Below are positions 47,201 through 57,241 of a DNA stretch of 64,000 bases, piece after piece (within the stretch, counting starts at the first letter, position 1; each line of letters opens with the position of its first letter). A program made the translations under genes and the position numbers. The DNA is from Plotosus lineatus (taxonomy: Eukaryota > Chordata > Actinopteri > Siluriformes > Plotosidae), in contig CM045745.1 of NCBI GenBank assembly GCA_024760905.1, forward strand, positions 5,321,282-5,385,281, read 5' to 3'. Below the pieces are notes generated by a model, which did not search any database, was not told where the DNA came from, and saw only the letters and a list, made by a program, of their open reading frames with translations.

Positions 47201-47289
47201 CTAACGAAACCCTCTGCATTTATCCGGGCTTGGGACCGACGTGAGGGAGAGACACTGGTTTGTGCCCCCCCTCACAGCTGCATTACATT
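44227..47289 (-). mobile_element. Near full-length RTE-clade LINE with target duplication
   Basis: 3063 bp between imperfect 14-bp duplications 'ctagagacagtctt' (44213-44226) and 'ctatagacagtctt' (47290-47303). The 5' end (about 47289-47100) is a non-coding leader with 'gggcatccggcgtaaaaaca'; the 3' end is 'ccttcggctt'-type when read on plus, with no poly(A) but a GAA-rich tail (gaaaggaaaagaagagg). One long ORF (endonuclease then reverse transcriptase) is present but broken. It supplies the reference for the other RTE fragments at 18313, 24918, 28389 and 29691, and for the T2 SINE tail. Confidence 0.93.
44289..47095 (-). pseudogene. RTE ORF: endonuclease and reverse transcriptase, inactivated
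   Basis: Endonuclease (47095-46334): 'VDILCVQETRWKGSK' (catalytic Glu), 'VVSAYAPQAG', 'GADFNEHVG' (D-x-N) and the terminal 'RSTQVDYILC'. A TGA follows at 46331, then the linker in the same frame, a TAA near 45987 and another near 45627. RT start (45604): 'RRALKRMK', 'AVGPDDIPVAVWKGLG'. A one-base deletion near 45437 shifts the frame, and a TAG precedes 'FMPRKSTTDAVFALRMLIEK' (45293). The core holds 'HCAFVDLEKAYGRVPREEL' (first catalytic Asp), 'GLHQGSALSP' and 'FADDIVICSE' (the FADD catalytic box). Deletions of about 50 and 33 bases damage the C-terminal part ('RWFGHVLRRDSEYIG'). Frame otherwise continuous, showing recent or moderate age. RTE elements copy by target-primed reverse transcription; this copy cannot make full protein. 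Confidence 0.93.
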
Positions 47290-47303
47290 CTATAGACAGT
47301 CTT

Positions 47304-47519
47304 ACTCATTAATACAGTATTAATGTAGTAAAATGTAGTAATGATTAAGAAAATTTTTTACATTTTACTGTCGCAGTCGTATTAAAGTCAATTATTATTC
47401 CAGTACAGTCCCTAAGTTAATGTTTAGAATGTTTGTGTGTGAGATTTTATGTTCTGTAGCATGTTTAACAAATGATACCAAAAGGATAAACTTTATTACG
47501 CTTCATGTCCTTTTACATT
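47304..47519. other. Unannotated
   Basis: Short AT-rich stretch between two LINEs. Confidence 0.5.
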
Positions 47520-48535
47520 GAACTTGGAGTGATGTCTCCAAGATGGCGCTGCCTCGAGGGCGACGTCACGGAGCTCTCAGAGTCAAATTGTTTCTTTATT
47601 TGTTTTAATTAGTTTTATTTTTTGTTTTGTTTGTTCATGTTTTGCACTGTGCTCGTCTATGGCCGGTCGACCCTACTACAGCTATGAGCAGCTTCAGCTT
47701 CAGGCAACTAAGCACGCAACAACTCCTATCGTGAGCTAATATGCTATGGTAGCTCAATGCTAGCCTCACCCCGGCTAAGAATAAGCCCAGAGTTCTCAGA
47801 GTTTCCGGCACTTGGTTAGCATTTCCGGTCATACTGCTTGAAAATGCTCAGCCCCTCCGAAACAAGATGGACCAGCTTCATGCTCAGATTGAGCACAGAG
47901 GGATCTACAGGACTACTCCATGCTGTGTTTCTGTGAGCCTCGAGGAAGAAGTTCTGCAGTATTCGGTCCAGGACCACCTGGTTCTACAATAGCTTTTTCC
48001 CCATGACAGACTGTTGAACTCCATGAAAATTGCTGATCATACCAGGCACGTATTTCCTTTCTGAGTCCTGTGGTCTGTCCTGGTGTGCTGATGCTGGTTG
48101 GAGTTCTCATCTTGGAAGCCCCTCCCTCCTGCTGATGAAGCTCTATATGGACTTAGATGTGTACTCAGACTTTTTTTTTCAATGCTGGTGATATAAAACT
48201 CTTCTAACAATTATTTATGACTTACACGTGATGTATAACCAACCGGACGACATTTCGCACTGTAATGAAGTTTCCCGTTTATGGTTTGTCTCTCTATGGT
48301 TTCAACCAGATGAGGATGGGTTTCCCTTGTGGGCCTGGTGCCTCTCAAGGTTTATTCCTCGTGTCTACTGAGGGAGTTTTTCCTCGCCACTGTCACCGTA
48401 GGCGATGCTCATTAGGGTTGTGTAGAGGTTACAGCAAATTGTAAACGCCTACTTCTACTGAGTAAAACTGCTTTGTGAGATGGTCAATTGTTAAAAGCGC
48501 TACTCACATAAATTGAATTGAATATATTTCTATAC
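47520..48535 (+). pseudogene. L2-like LINE with large internal deletion
   Basis: The start 'ccaagatggcgctgcctcga' looks like a LINE 5' UTR. At about 47780-47960 a frame reads 'ENAQPLRNKMDQLHAQIEHR', like the start of an L2/CR1-type endonuclease domain. It then moves to a 3' UTR with 'gtgcctctcaaggtttattc', 'ctgagggagtttttcctcgc' and the end 'taaaagcgctactcacataa' plus (TTGAA)n, which is a common fish LINE tail. The reverse transcriptase is absent. Clade given from memory of these ends. Confidence 0.6.
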
Positions 48536-48544
48536 TGTCACCAT

Positions 48545-48810
48545 GTCTTTCGTGCACTTCTTCATGACTTTTAAATTTACTTCATATCATATACAATCTT
48601 CTTCATACTTCATCTTCATATTTTTGTACTTTGCACTTTTGTAAATGCCACAGGTCACTTTACTGCACGTCAAAGTATTTTGCTGCTATCTATCTGTACC
48701 TCCAGTTTCTATAGCGCAATCCTGTGCTGAGCCAATTGCAATGAAATTTCTTTCTCTGTACGCTTGCTGTATACTGCAGGATTAATAAAGTTGTCAAAGT
48801 CTGATGTCTA
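48545..48810 (+). repeat. Possible LINE 3'-UTR
   Basis: 'tgcacttttgtaaatgccac', 'gcaatgaaatttctttctct' and 'aggattaataaagttgtcaa' resemble 3' ends of fish non-LTR elements. No coding part. Confidence 0.4.
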
Positions 48811-48897
48811 AGTCTATTTGATTTGTTTCAGAATTGGTCCCTCACGAGGATTTCGGCATGTCTACCAACAATATACAGCAATTTTAAAAAGATTGGA

Positions 48898-49010
48898 CCA
48901 GCGTGTTCCCCGCATTTGCACAGTGTTGGCTGAGAGGGCTAGGCTCCAAGTCTACTCGTGATCCTAATAGGATTAAGAGGTTCAGCAAATGAGTCATGGA
49001 TGAATGAGAT
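48898..49010 (+). repeat. SINE T1-tail fragment
   Basis: 'gttggctgagagggctaggc' to 'aggattaagaggttcagcaa' and (TGAA)-type end; diverged. Confidence 0.65.
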
Positions 49011-49323
49011 TCAAAATGAAGGTGTAACAAATTATGAAATTACTGCAAAGCACTTCAGTGGCCTTCACACTATGACAAATTGGCCCAGGGTAAACCATGC
49101 TGACGTTTGCCGTGGTTTTGTTGTTAAATTGTTTTAATAACTTCCTGTTCCTGTGTTGTTTGTCCCATTCGTTGGAAATGTTTATGCATGTATAAAAAAA
49201 TTTGACATATACCAGCCCATGTGCAGATAAAGTGTTCGGAAAACATCTTGTTCATCCGAAGAACGACTGAAGATAGTTACCAGTACAATCTTATTTGTCT
49301 ATTCCAAATTAGTTATTTTCTAA
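49011..49323. other. Putative 3' UTR or intergenic sequence
   Basis: If the minus-strand exon at 49324 is terminal, this holds its 3' UTR. No clear AATAAA on the minus strand was picked out. Confidence 0.4.
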
Positions 49324-49562
49324 TCAGACTTCTTGCTCATCATCCACACTTGTGAGCTTGAACTCTCTCTTCATTGCCCTGGACTTCTTGGGCTTCCCTG
49401 CTGGTACTATTGAGGATATGGAAGCAGTTGAGACATTGGATGGACTAGGAGACATGTTTCTGTTTAAGTTGCGTGTGGTGGAGATGGAGCCTTGTATGTT
49501 TGTCTGGGGGATTGCTGCTTCTTTTGGGGTGACTGCATCTTCCTGAACTTTTTTTGAAATCT
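49324..49562 (-). CDS. Terminal coding exon of an unrecognised gene
   Basis: Read on the minus strand, 'attctgcttgtccag' is a good splice acceptor, followed by two bases and 78 sense codons with no stop until TGA at 49324-49326. The peptide includes 'ISKKVQEDAVTPKEAA', 'LNRNMSPSPSNVSTASISSI', 'VPAGKPKKSRAMKREFKL' and the C-terminus 'TSVDDEQEV'. It is polar, rich in Ser/Thr and Lys/Arg, without low-complexity bias or any transposon motif, so it looks like a flexible C-terminal tail. It enters with the same phase as the plxdc2 exon at 40 kb. In human, MALRD1 lies upstream of PLXDC2 on the same strand (from memory), so that neighbour is a candidate; I do not recognise the sequence. No upstream exon of this gene was identified in the window. 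Confidence 0.6.
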
Positions 49563-49849
49563 CTGGACAAGCAGAATATAATATTATTATTCTCTAAGAT
49601 TCGATTACAGTATATCTGTGCACCAATGTGACATGCTCGGATTAAATTTGTTGATTGTACAGAGAGCGTGCACAGTTCGTTATCCCTTTAAATCATTTGA
49701 TAACCTTTGTTTGGCATGTGCTCTGCGTCATTAATGATAAGTTATGAAACTGTTGCGATTTCATTGTGATTTGTATTCATTTGTTGTAATTTCATTCTGT
49801 CTAATCCTCTAAAATCAATTTGTTGGGAATTCTGTACATCTTCAGACTA
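49563..49849. other. Intron sequence of the gene ending at 49324
   Basis: AT-rich; no repeat until the SINE target duplication at 49837. Confidence 0.45.
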
Positions 49850-50177
49850 TTCATTCATTTTCTGAACTGCTTAATCCTATTTATGGTCACAGGGAGGCTG
49901 GCACCCATCCCAGCCGACTCTGGGTGAGGGCAGAGTGCACCCTGGACAGCTGGCCAGGTCATCGCAGGGCAGAAACACGCTGGCGGCTAAGCAGCTACTC
50001 TTGATAAAAGTCAGCGACGGTTCTTTCACGTGAACCTCTCACCATAGTAAGACAGTAAGAGACACGACAGGCCTTTCATAACCCAGTTCGTGCACTGGGG
50101 GGAAAGTGACAACCTGTTGATAGTGGGGCTTGAACAACCTTGCGATCAGTGATCCAGCACCTTTACAACCAGGGCAC
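49850..50177 (-). repeat. SINE h1-T1, 13-bp target duplication
   Basis: Complete inverted copy between perfect duplications 'catcttcagacta' (49837-49849, 50178-50190). Confidence 0.93.
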
Positions 50178-50211
50178 CATCTTCAGACTAATTTAATATA
50201 ACTACTAAGAA

Positions 50212-50627
50212 TTAGGAAGTAGGATTGACCCCCCCCCCCCCCCCGACTGATGTATACATACATGTATATGTGTATATAATATCAATAAATACATATTCAA
50301 CGCTATAAATGCTTATAATAACAATTCAACATTAAAAAATAATGCATAAGATGTAAATAAAATATAAATACACACAGATGCACACCTCACATAAAAATGT
50401 AAGTAGTTTTGTTGGGGGGAGGGGGGTTGGGTTGGTTTGGGTTTTTTTTTTTTTTTTTTTTTGTTTGTTTGTTTGTTTGGGTTTTTTTTTTTGTTGCATA
50501 ATTGGCCTTGTTTTGTGGCATTTTCCTTAACCCTTTCCCCCTATTTTTCCTTAATTTCCTTATTTTTCAATGAATATTTTTGAAAATCCTGCAATGCACT
50601 GAAGCCGCAGCAACTGAAGCACAAAGT

Positions 50628-50693
<66 letters not shown>
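50212..50693 (+). mobile_element. E-element fragment ending in (GA)n
   Basis: Lacks the left terminus; has 'cgactgatgtatacatacat', the T/G-rich block, 'gcataattggccttg' and 'tgcactgaagccgcagcaac'. The terminal 'gcgagggatccctg' is replaced by (GA)n at 50631-50692. It keeps the uninterrupted sequence at the sites where E' and M2 inserted in the copy at 52.6 kb. C17 run at 50229. Confidence 0.8.
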
Positions 50694-50698
<5 letters not shown>

Positions 50699-50727
50699 CG
50701 AGACTAAATCTCTCTTACTCACTGATT

Positions 50728-50990
50728 TGCCAAATTGCTTAATCCTGTTGGGTCAGGCGCAGCCTGAAGCTTATCTCAGCTGACACTGGGTGAACAATGG
50801 GTGCATCCTGACCAGATTGGCAGACCACTGTAGGGCCAACACACACACCGTTCACATCTACAACGGGGCAGTTTGAATTAGCCAGTTTTCCTAATGTTCA
50901 TGTCTCTGGACTGTGGAAGGAAAGCAGAACACCCAGAGAAGCCCCCGTAAGAAAGCAGAGAGCATTTCAGACACAAAACAGCCAAACACG
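50728..50990 (-). repeat. Old AFC-type SINE
   Basis: 'ttgcttaatcctgttgggtc', 'cagaccactgtagggccaac', 'catgtctctggactgtgg' inverted; strongly diverged. Confidence 0.65.
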
Positions 50991-51143
50991 TCACATGGTA
51001 ACACACACAGCCAATCACACTCACATCCGCAAAATCTTCACATCTATCAACAGCCTCTTATTAGTCACTTCTCGGAGTAATAGTTCTTTGGTAGTACTAC
51101 AAAGATGGGATTTTCTTAGCACCGGACATATTCTATTCTATTA

Positions 51144-51449
51144 AATAATAATACATTTTATTTATATGGCGCCTTTCACAGCACTCAAGGTCGCCTCACA
51201 TCATATATCTTACATCATTACATCATACATCTTATAACTAGTTTCCAACTGTAGTCCCTAATTTAGAATGGCCAATTAACCTACAGTGCATGTCTTTGAA
51301 TTGTGGGAGGAAACCGGAGCACCCGGAGGAAACCCACACAAGCACGGGGAGAACATGCAAACTCCACACAGAAACGCCCAGGCCGGGAATCGAACCCGGG
51401 CCTTCTTGCTGTGAGGCGGACGTGCTAACCACTACGCCACCGTGCCTCC
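51144..51449 (-). repeat. Repeat 3' end followed by truncated AFC-type SINE
   Basis: 51144-51200 ('cattttatttatatggcgcc', 'cagcactcaaggtcgcc') resembles the 3' end of another fish retroelement. 51265-51449 is an AFC-type SINE on the minus strand with a well kept tRNA head ('gggaatcgaacccgggcc', 'gtgctaaccactacgccacc') but without the T1 tail. Confidence 0.75.
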
Positions 51450-52154
51450 AAATACTCTATAAAGCACTTGCACTGAATTGTGTTAACATATTTATGAGGT
51501 GTATTCAAGTGATCGCCTTTAAAAACAGGCTGATTCTTCCTTTCATGACTAGCATGACATGTCTTCACTTGTAATTCACTTGTCAGCTCGCAGAACACGT
51601 ACTGGACTTCCATGTTGCCAATTACCACGCTGGGGCCTTCCCTGTTTATTGATGTCTGAAGCCGTGTCTCATGCCAAGCTTTTGCTCTTTACCACTCACT
51701 GGATTTCTATACCTAAATGAACTTGGATTTGTTCTGGTTCTCTGTTCAACACTCATTTAACAGCAAAAAAAGACTTCAAACATTGTTCATGCTCATAGAT
51801 CTGTCCCTCCAGTGCAGTTTACTTTTTTTAATGTACTACATTTCACAGTGCACGAAGAGACACAGGCACCATTCGTCAGTTCATTCCTTTCATGGCTGCT
51901 TTAGAAGGTAATGACAGAGTGTGGGAACAGTGCACTTGACTTGGCCTTATTTATGTCCGTGGCGTTAAAGGTCTGCTTGATCATTCTGGAACCAACACGT
52001 CATTTTAGCTCGAGTCTTTAGTGACATTCACACTGGCAAGCAATAAATTGGTAAGGTATCTCAACAAAAAGCTGTGATTTGTGCAGTTGTTTTTTCGAAT
52101 CTCCAAACTAACAACAATATCTTTCTGTGTAGATATCAACAACTTGAAAAAATT

Positions 52155-52187
<33 letters not shown>

Positions 52188-52251
52188 CACACACACACAC
52201 AATAAGCTATCAAGTGTCCTATTTTCATATTATATAAAGTACCATGATTCT
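51450..52251. other. Unannotated; (CA)n at 52157-52201
   Basis: A 67-codon minus frame at 51425-51628 ('CELTSELQVKTCHASHERKN') has a protein-like look but overlaps the SINE and has no convincing splice pair, so it is not called. Confidence 0.4.
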
Positions 52252-52540
52252 GTAGTGGTGGCCTGATGGTAAGGTGCTGGATCATTGATCCCAAAGTTGG
52301 GGGTTCAAGCCCCACTCTCAACGGGTTGTCACTGTCCCTCCAGTGCAGCTAACCGGATTACCAAAGGTCGACCATGTCTCTCACTGTCTATGGTGAGAGG
52401 TTCATGTAAAAGAACCATTGCTAATTTTCAAGAAGAGGAGCTGCATAGCCGTCAGCATGTACTCTGCCCTTGCCCGGGGTCAGCTGGGCTGGGCACCAGC
52501 CTCTCCGTGACCCTAAATAGGCGGTTCAGAAAATGAATGA
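52252..52540 (+). repeat. SINE h1-T1
   Basis: Head 'tggtggcctgatggtaaggt', box B 'gggttcaagccccac', core, and a T1 tail with an internal deletion (gcatgtactctgccc). Confidence 0.88.
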
Positions 52541-52574
52541 TGTCATTAAATTTTAGATTTTAGTGCATTAAATA

Positions 52575-52578
<4 letters not shown>

Positions 52579-52630
<52 letters not shown>
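52579..52630. repeat. (TA)n microsatellite
   Basis: Pure TA run adjoining the left end of an E element. Confidence 0.97.
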
Positions 52631-52637
<7 letters not shown>

Positions 52638-52730
52638 GGCATCCCTCACTTTCAGTGGTTAATTGGGACTGAGATCCCCCCGCAACTAACGAATTAGCAA
52701 AGTAGGATTGATTCCCCTGACTGACGTATA

Positions 52731-53582
52731 CAGACACTCCTCGGCTTACGTTTTGAATTGGTTCTGGACGGCAGAATGTAAGTTGAAAGTGAACACAAGT
52801 TGTTACAGTTACGTATGACGTACTAGTATGATGTGTGACATATGACGCTCATACTGTACTATACATCCATAAATACCATTACCTTATCTCATAAAACACC
52901 CCTAAATCAATTATTATAAACATAATATTTTAAAATAATATCAGCTATATCAAATAATATCAACATTAATTTCAAATAAGTCACTTATTTATACCGAGTC
53001 ACTTTACATGACGCTTAAAACAGCCAATCAACGCTTACAATATGTGAGGCGCTCAAAACCGAAAGTAGTGTATTTGAGAAAAAAGTGTACTTGGTGTGGG
53101 ACTTCCGGTCTTTCAAGTGAGCAAGGGCGCCGTTGAACCCGTTTAGAACTCAGCCTGCACTGATGTGAATCACCAGCAGAGCGGAGAGTTCTCTTTTCAT
53201 TCATTTTACAACTCTCTTTGCTTAACTGAGTATGCATGGTAGATTGTGCTGATCTGAGCAGATGGTTAATTCATCTCTGTGTATGAGACTTGCACCCATG
53301 CTAGTAGGCTTACGCTTCTGACCAACCATATTTGCTTTGGGTTACAAAAGTCTGCAAAACAGTGTAAACACAAAGATCACAGAGATGATGTCTTAACACA
53401 AGGGTAACACGCTATATAATTGATAGTCTGTCATTTCTAAACAATGGACACAGCGTCATTGCGTCATTATGTCAGCGTACTATGTAGGTATGTCTCAATT
53501 CAAAATTTGACTTTAAAAAAATAAATAAATAAATAAAATTGAAAAAACATAAAACAGATGAACGTAAGTCGGGGAGCGTCTG
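52731..53582. mobile_element. TIR element E' nested in E
   Basis: Ends 'cagacactcctcggcttacg' and 'cgtaagtcggggagcgtctg', TA at both sides. Interior shares the 'gttgttacagt', 'tgacgctcatactgtactat' and 'acttccggtctttcaagtga' blocks with 35534-36080. No transposase. Confidence 0.87.
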
Positions 53583-53606
53583 TACGTACATGTATATGTG
53601 TACATA

Positions 53607-54342
53607 CCGTATTCGACGTAATAAGCGCCCAGGGTGCTTTAAAAATTGGAATAGGTGGGTGCTTATTAAAATGTTACCAGCAGAGTGGAACGGTAAGTGC
53701 TTATTACCATCAAGGTGGAAAACATGAATAATAACAGAACAATAAAAGAGTTTTACTGGTATTTGTGTCATTCATTTTGTGGTATCAACCAAACTACTTA
53801 CATGAAACCTGAAAATAAACAGAAAACAGCATAAATTTAAAAAAAAAGACCCTTTACTTTTCCCTCCCATAAACAAAAGCACATGGCCAGGAACGTCTTT
53901 AAGGTTATGAAGTCAGTGAGCAGGAGAATCGTCATCACTTTCTGATCCATATCTGGCTGATCGCTCCATTCATTCAAAGCAGCCGATAGTTTTGCTGTGG
54001 CAGTTTCTAATGGTTCATCGTTTGCTGGACATTGACCAAGAGAACACAGCAAAATATTTTCCTGTTTTTTAAAGCACGGCAGAACAATCAAACAATCAAA
54101 TGTTTTGTTATTGACGAACATTATAGACATTCCCCAGTGGCAGGGGTCTTGGAATACCGTGTAAACTCACTTTAACAGGCAGTGAACACCTCGTTTTACC
54201 GTTACAGAGACCGATCCAATAAAATTAGGAAGTTTGATTTACCATTTTGTTCCCAGTACACATGGGCAGTTATTAGACGTACGATAAAAAAAAACACTGG
54301 GGGGGGCTTATTGGAGCAAGGCGCTTATTACGTCGAATATGG
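53607..54342. mobile_element. TIR element M (copy M2) nested in E
   Basis: Ends 'ccgtattcgacgtaataagc' and 'gcttattacgtcgaatatgg', TA on both sides. 736 bp. The middle (about 53870-54045) differs from M1 and carries a coding-like stretch. Confidence 0.88.
53864..54045 (-). other. Coding-like stretch inside M2
   Basis: About 60 open codons on the minus strand: 'GQCPANDEPLETATAKLSAA', 'LNEWSDQPDMDQKVMTILLL', 'TDFITLKTFLAMCFCLWEGK'. Composition is that of a folded protein, not of random AT-rich DNA. It is missing from M1, where a different middle segment sits. It may be a piece of the autonomous partner's transposase or a captured host exon. I do not recognise it. Confidence 0.4.
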
Positions 54343-54696
54343 TAATATCAATGAATACATATTCAACGCTATAAATGCTAATGCATAAGATGTAAATAAA
54401 AAATAAATACACACATACAGACACGTGCGTGCACACATATATGCACCTTACATAAAAATGTAAGTTGTTTTGATGGGGTGTTTTGGGTTTTTTTTTTTTG
54501 TTTGTTTTTTTTGTTTTTGTTTGTTTGGATTGTTTTTTTGCATAATTGGCCTTTTCTTTGCAGCATTCTTCTTAAAACCCCCCCCCCCCATTCTTCCTTA
54601 ATTTCCTTATTTTTTTAATTTGATGAATATTTAAAAAAAAAAACGGAATGCACTGAAGCTGCATGAATTGAAGCGTGAAGTAGCAAGGGATACCTG

Positions 54697-54697
<1 letters not shown>

Positions 54698-54749
<52 letters not shown>
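54698..54749. repeat. (CA)n microsatellite
   Basis: Immediately follows the right end of the E element. Confidence 0.96.
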
Positions 54750-54750
<1 letters not shown>

Positions 54751-55734
54751 TTCCTCCACAATCAATACATTTTCTGATTCTGGTTACAACTTAAACATTT
54801 TGGTAATACAGTATCTCTTATTTGTGTTTTATAACTGTATTTCATAGTCGTTGTAAGTATAATAATTAACTGTCAGACACTATGTAAATGAGGTGCTATG
54901 ACTAGAATGCACTTCGATATCTGGTTCAACTGTATTGTTTCCCAGGAAATATCACAAGAATAGTCCCAGCTTACAAACTTTTTCTTGTGTAAACCTCAAT
55001 CTCGTCTCCACCATAGTTGTGTGAATGTGGAACACATGATAAAACATTGGGCATGTAATAAAACAACAGAGCGGACGGCGGAATCAAGTCACAGTAAGAA
55101 TTTTAAAGGAGACATAATAATGACACATTGAGATAGCAATGATGTAACTTAAACCTCGTATGGTCTTCAGTTGCGTAGTACAAGTGGCACGGACATGTTG
55201 CACTTAGATGTGGACACAAGAAAACTTGGAAGCCGATGACAAAGTGCGGCACTGGGCGCAGTATTGATATGTAAAAGACAGATGCAGTGAGCACGTGATA
55301 CGCGCATGGTCGGGGTTTTTAAATTAATCATTGCAGTGACACAACATAATCGTTTATAGACAGCTGGGCAATAAAGTTCTAAAGTTCAAAATCATCTCCT
55401 GTTGGTGCTTAATCTCAAGGACTGTGATTGGCTGAAGTGTGATGATCAAGAGCACTGCGCAAGTGAGCGCTCAGATTTCTCCTTTGGTAGAAACCTGCAG
55501 AGCGGCTACGCCCTAATCACACCGACGACCCCTAAGATTCAGCATGAAGGAATCGAGTCGTTGGGGTTTTGTCATTCTTTACTTTCAACCCCCCCCCCCC
55601 CCCATGTTTGGTTTTGTCTCAGGATCAGTTGAATTGTTTATAAAGTCCCAGCATTTTCACAAAACATCCGTGTATCTGAGAAAAACATGCAATATCGGAA
55701 AATGTGTGGGAGAGTAAAGTGCACACATTAACAA
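54750..55734. other. Unannotated sequence
   Basis: No exon or repeat recognised; C16 run at 55589-55604. Confidence 0.4.
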
Positions 55735-56113
55735 AGAGAGAGAAAGAGAGAGAGAGAAGGGGGGGGGGGGCAGGAGAATGTATAAGAGGGGGAGAGAGAC
55801 TGGGAGAGGAAGAAAGAGTGAGAGTGAGGGAGAGAGAGAGAGAGAGTGAGTGAGAGAGAGAGAGAGAGAGAGAGAGGGTGCGAGAGAGAGTGGGGGGCAT
55901 GAGAGTATAAGAGGGGAGAGAGACTGGGGAAGGAAGAAAGAGTGAGAGTGAGGGAGAGAGAGAAAGAGAGAGGGGGGTGCAGGAGAGAGTATAAGAGGGG
56001 AGAGAGACTGGGAGAGAAAAAAAGAGTGACAGTGAGGGAGAGAGAGAGAGAGAGGGGGGTGCAGAAGAGAGTATAAGAGGGGAGAGAGACTGGGAGAGGA
56101 AGAAAGAGTGACA

Positions 56114-56161
<48 letters not shown>

Positions 56162-56436
56162 GTGCAGAAGAGAGTATAAGAGGGGAGAGAGACTGGGAGA
56201 GGAAGAAAGAGTGACAATGAGGGAGCGAAAGAGAGAGAAAGAGAGAGGGGGCAGGAGAGAGTATAAGAGGGGAGAGAGAGGAGAGAGTGAGAGAGGGAGA
56301 GAGTAGAGAGAGAGTATGAGGCAGAGAGGAGGAAAGATAGGAGAGTGAGGGAGAGAGAGAATGAGAGTGAGATAGAGGGTGGGTGGGGGGGTAAGAGTGA
56401 GAGAGGAAGAAAGAGAGAGAGAGAGAGAGAGGAGAA
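55735..56436. repeat. GA-rich minisatellite, 80-125-bp units
   Basis: At least five units share the block 'gtataagaggggagagagac' followed by 'tgggagaggaagaaagagtg', starting near 55785, 55906, 55989, 56070 and 56174, with a partial unit at 56258. Unit length varies through (GA)n between the blocks. Read on the minus strand it gives a spurious 298-codon Ser/Leu/Pro frame. Confidence 0.92.
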
Positions 56437-56599
56437 GAATGATCATGTATGTGTGATGACAGTGTGTTATGTCACTGGGTGAAGGTGCAGACCTCACCCT
56501 GCATGACCTCATCACCAGCAAGGTTTGAATCCAGAACCTTCCTGATAAAAGGCAACATTGCTAAGCTCTCTGCTGCCATGCAGTCCGATGTACCACATG
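56437..56599. other. Unannotated
   Basis: Short spacer before the foldback element. Confidence 0.5.
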
Positions 56600-56887
56600 C
56601 AACTCCTGGCAAAAATTATGGAATCATCAGTCTCGTAGGATGTTCATTCAGTTGTTTAATTTTGCAGAAAAAAAAGCAGATCACAGGCCTGACACAAAAC
56701 TAAAGTCATTTCAAATGGCAACATTCTGCCTTTAAAAAATACTAAAAGAAATCAAGAAAAAAAAATGTAGTAGTCAGTATCGGTTACTTTTTTAGAGCAA
56801 GCAGGAGGAATAAATGATGGAATCACTCAATTCGAGGGAAAAAAATATGGAATCACCCTGTAAATTTCCGGTCCATAAACTAACACC

Positions 56888-57140
56888 GCCACAAGGTTGT
56901 CACTGTCCCCCCAGTGCAGCTAACTGGGTTATCAAAGGCAGGCCATGTCTCTCACTGTCGGTGGTGAGATGCATGTAAAAGAACCATTGCTGACTTTCGT
57001 AAAGAGTAGGCTGCAAAGCCGTCAGCGTGTTCCTACGACCTCGAGAGGGATAGGCTCCGCCAGGCCAAATCAGCCCAAGTCTCGCCATGAAGGCGCCCCA
57101 ACGACATCCTCGGATGTTAAGGGATAAGTGAAGTGAACTG
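56888..57140 (+). repeat. SINE h1 with a third tail type (T3)
   Basis: 5'-truncated head and core as in h1 (to 'gccgtcagcgtgttcct'), then a tail seen only here: 'acgacctcgagagggatagg', 'caacgacatcctcggatgtt', 'gggataagtgaagtgaactg'. An 11-bp target duplication 'aaactaacacc' (56877-56887, 57141-57151) shows the whole was inserted as one unit. Confidence 0.9.
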
Positions 57141-57241
57141 AAACTAACACCTGCATCAGATTAGATCGGCTCGTTAGTCTACAGTAACCAGGAGTGATCA
57201 CACCCTGGAGAGCTGTTGCCCCGAGTGGACTGACATGAATC

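Larger units (their letters stand above)
52636..54696 (+). mobile_element. TIR element E with two nested TIR elements
   Basis: Left end 'caggcatccctcactttcag' (one change from the consensus cagggatccctc), right end 'agtagcaagggatacctg' then TA. Interrupted by E' (52731-53582) and M2 (53607-54342). Comparing with 50212-50634 and 24261-24480 restores a continuous E sequence across both. Confidence 0.87.

Noticed and set aside
51425..51628. Protein-like 67-codon minus frame
   Set aside because: Its end overlaps a SINE and neither border has a convincing splice signal; too weak to call.
55625..56521. 298-codon minus-strand frame rich in Ser and Leu
   Set aside because: It is a translation of the GA-rich minisatellite; no other sequence content.
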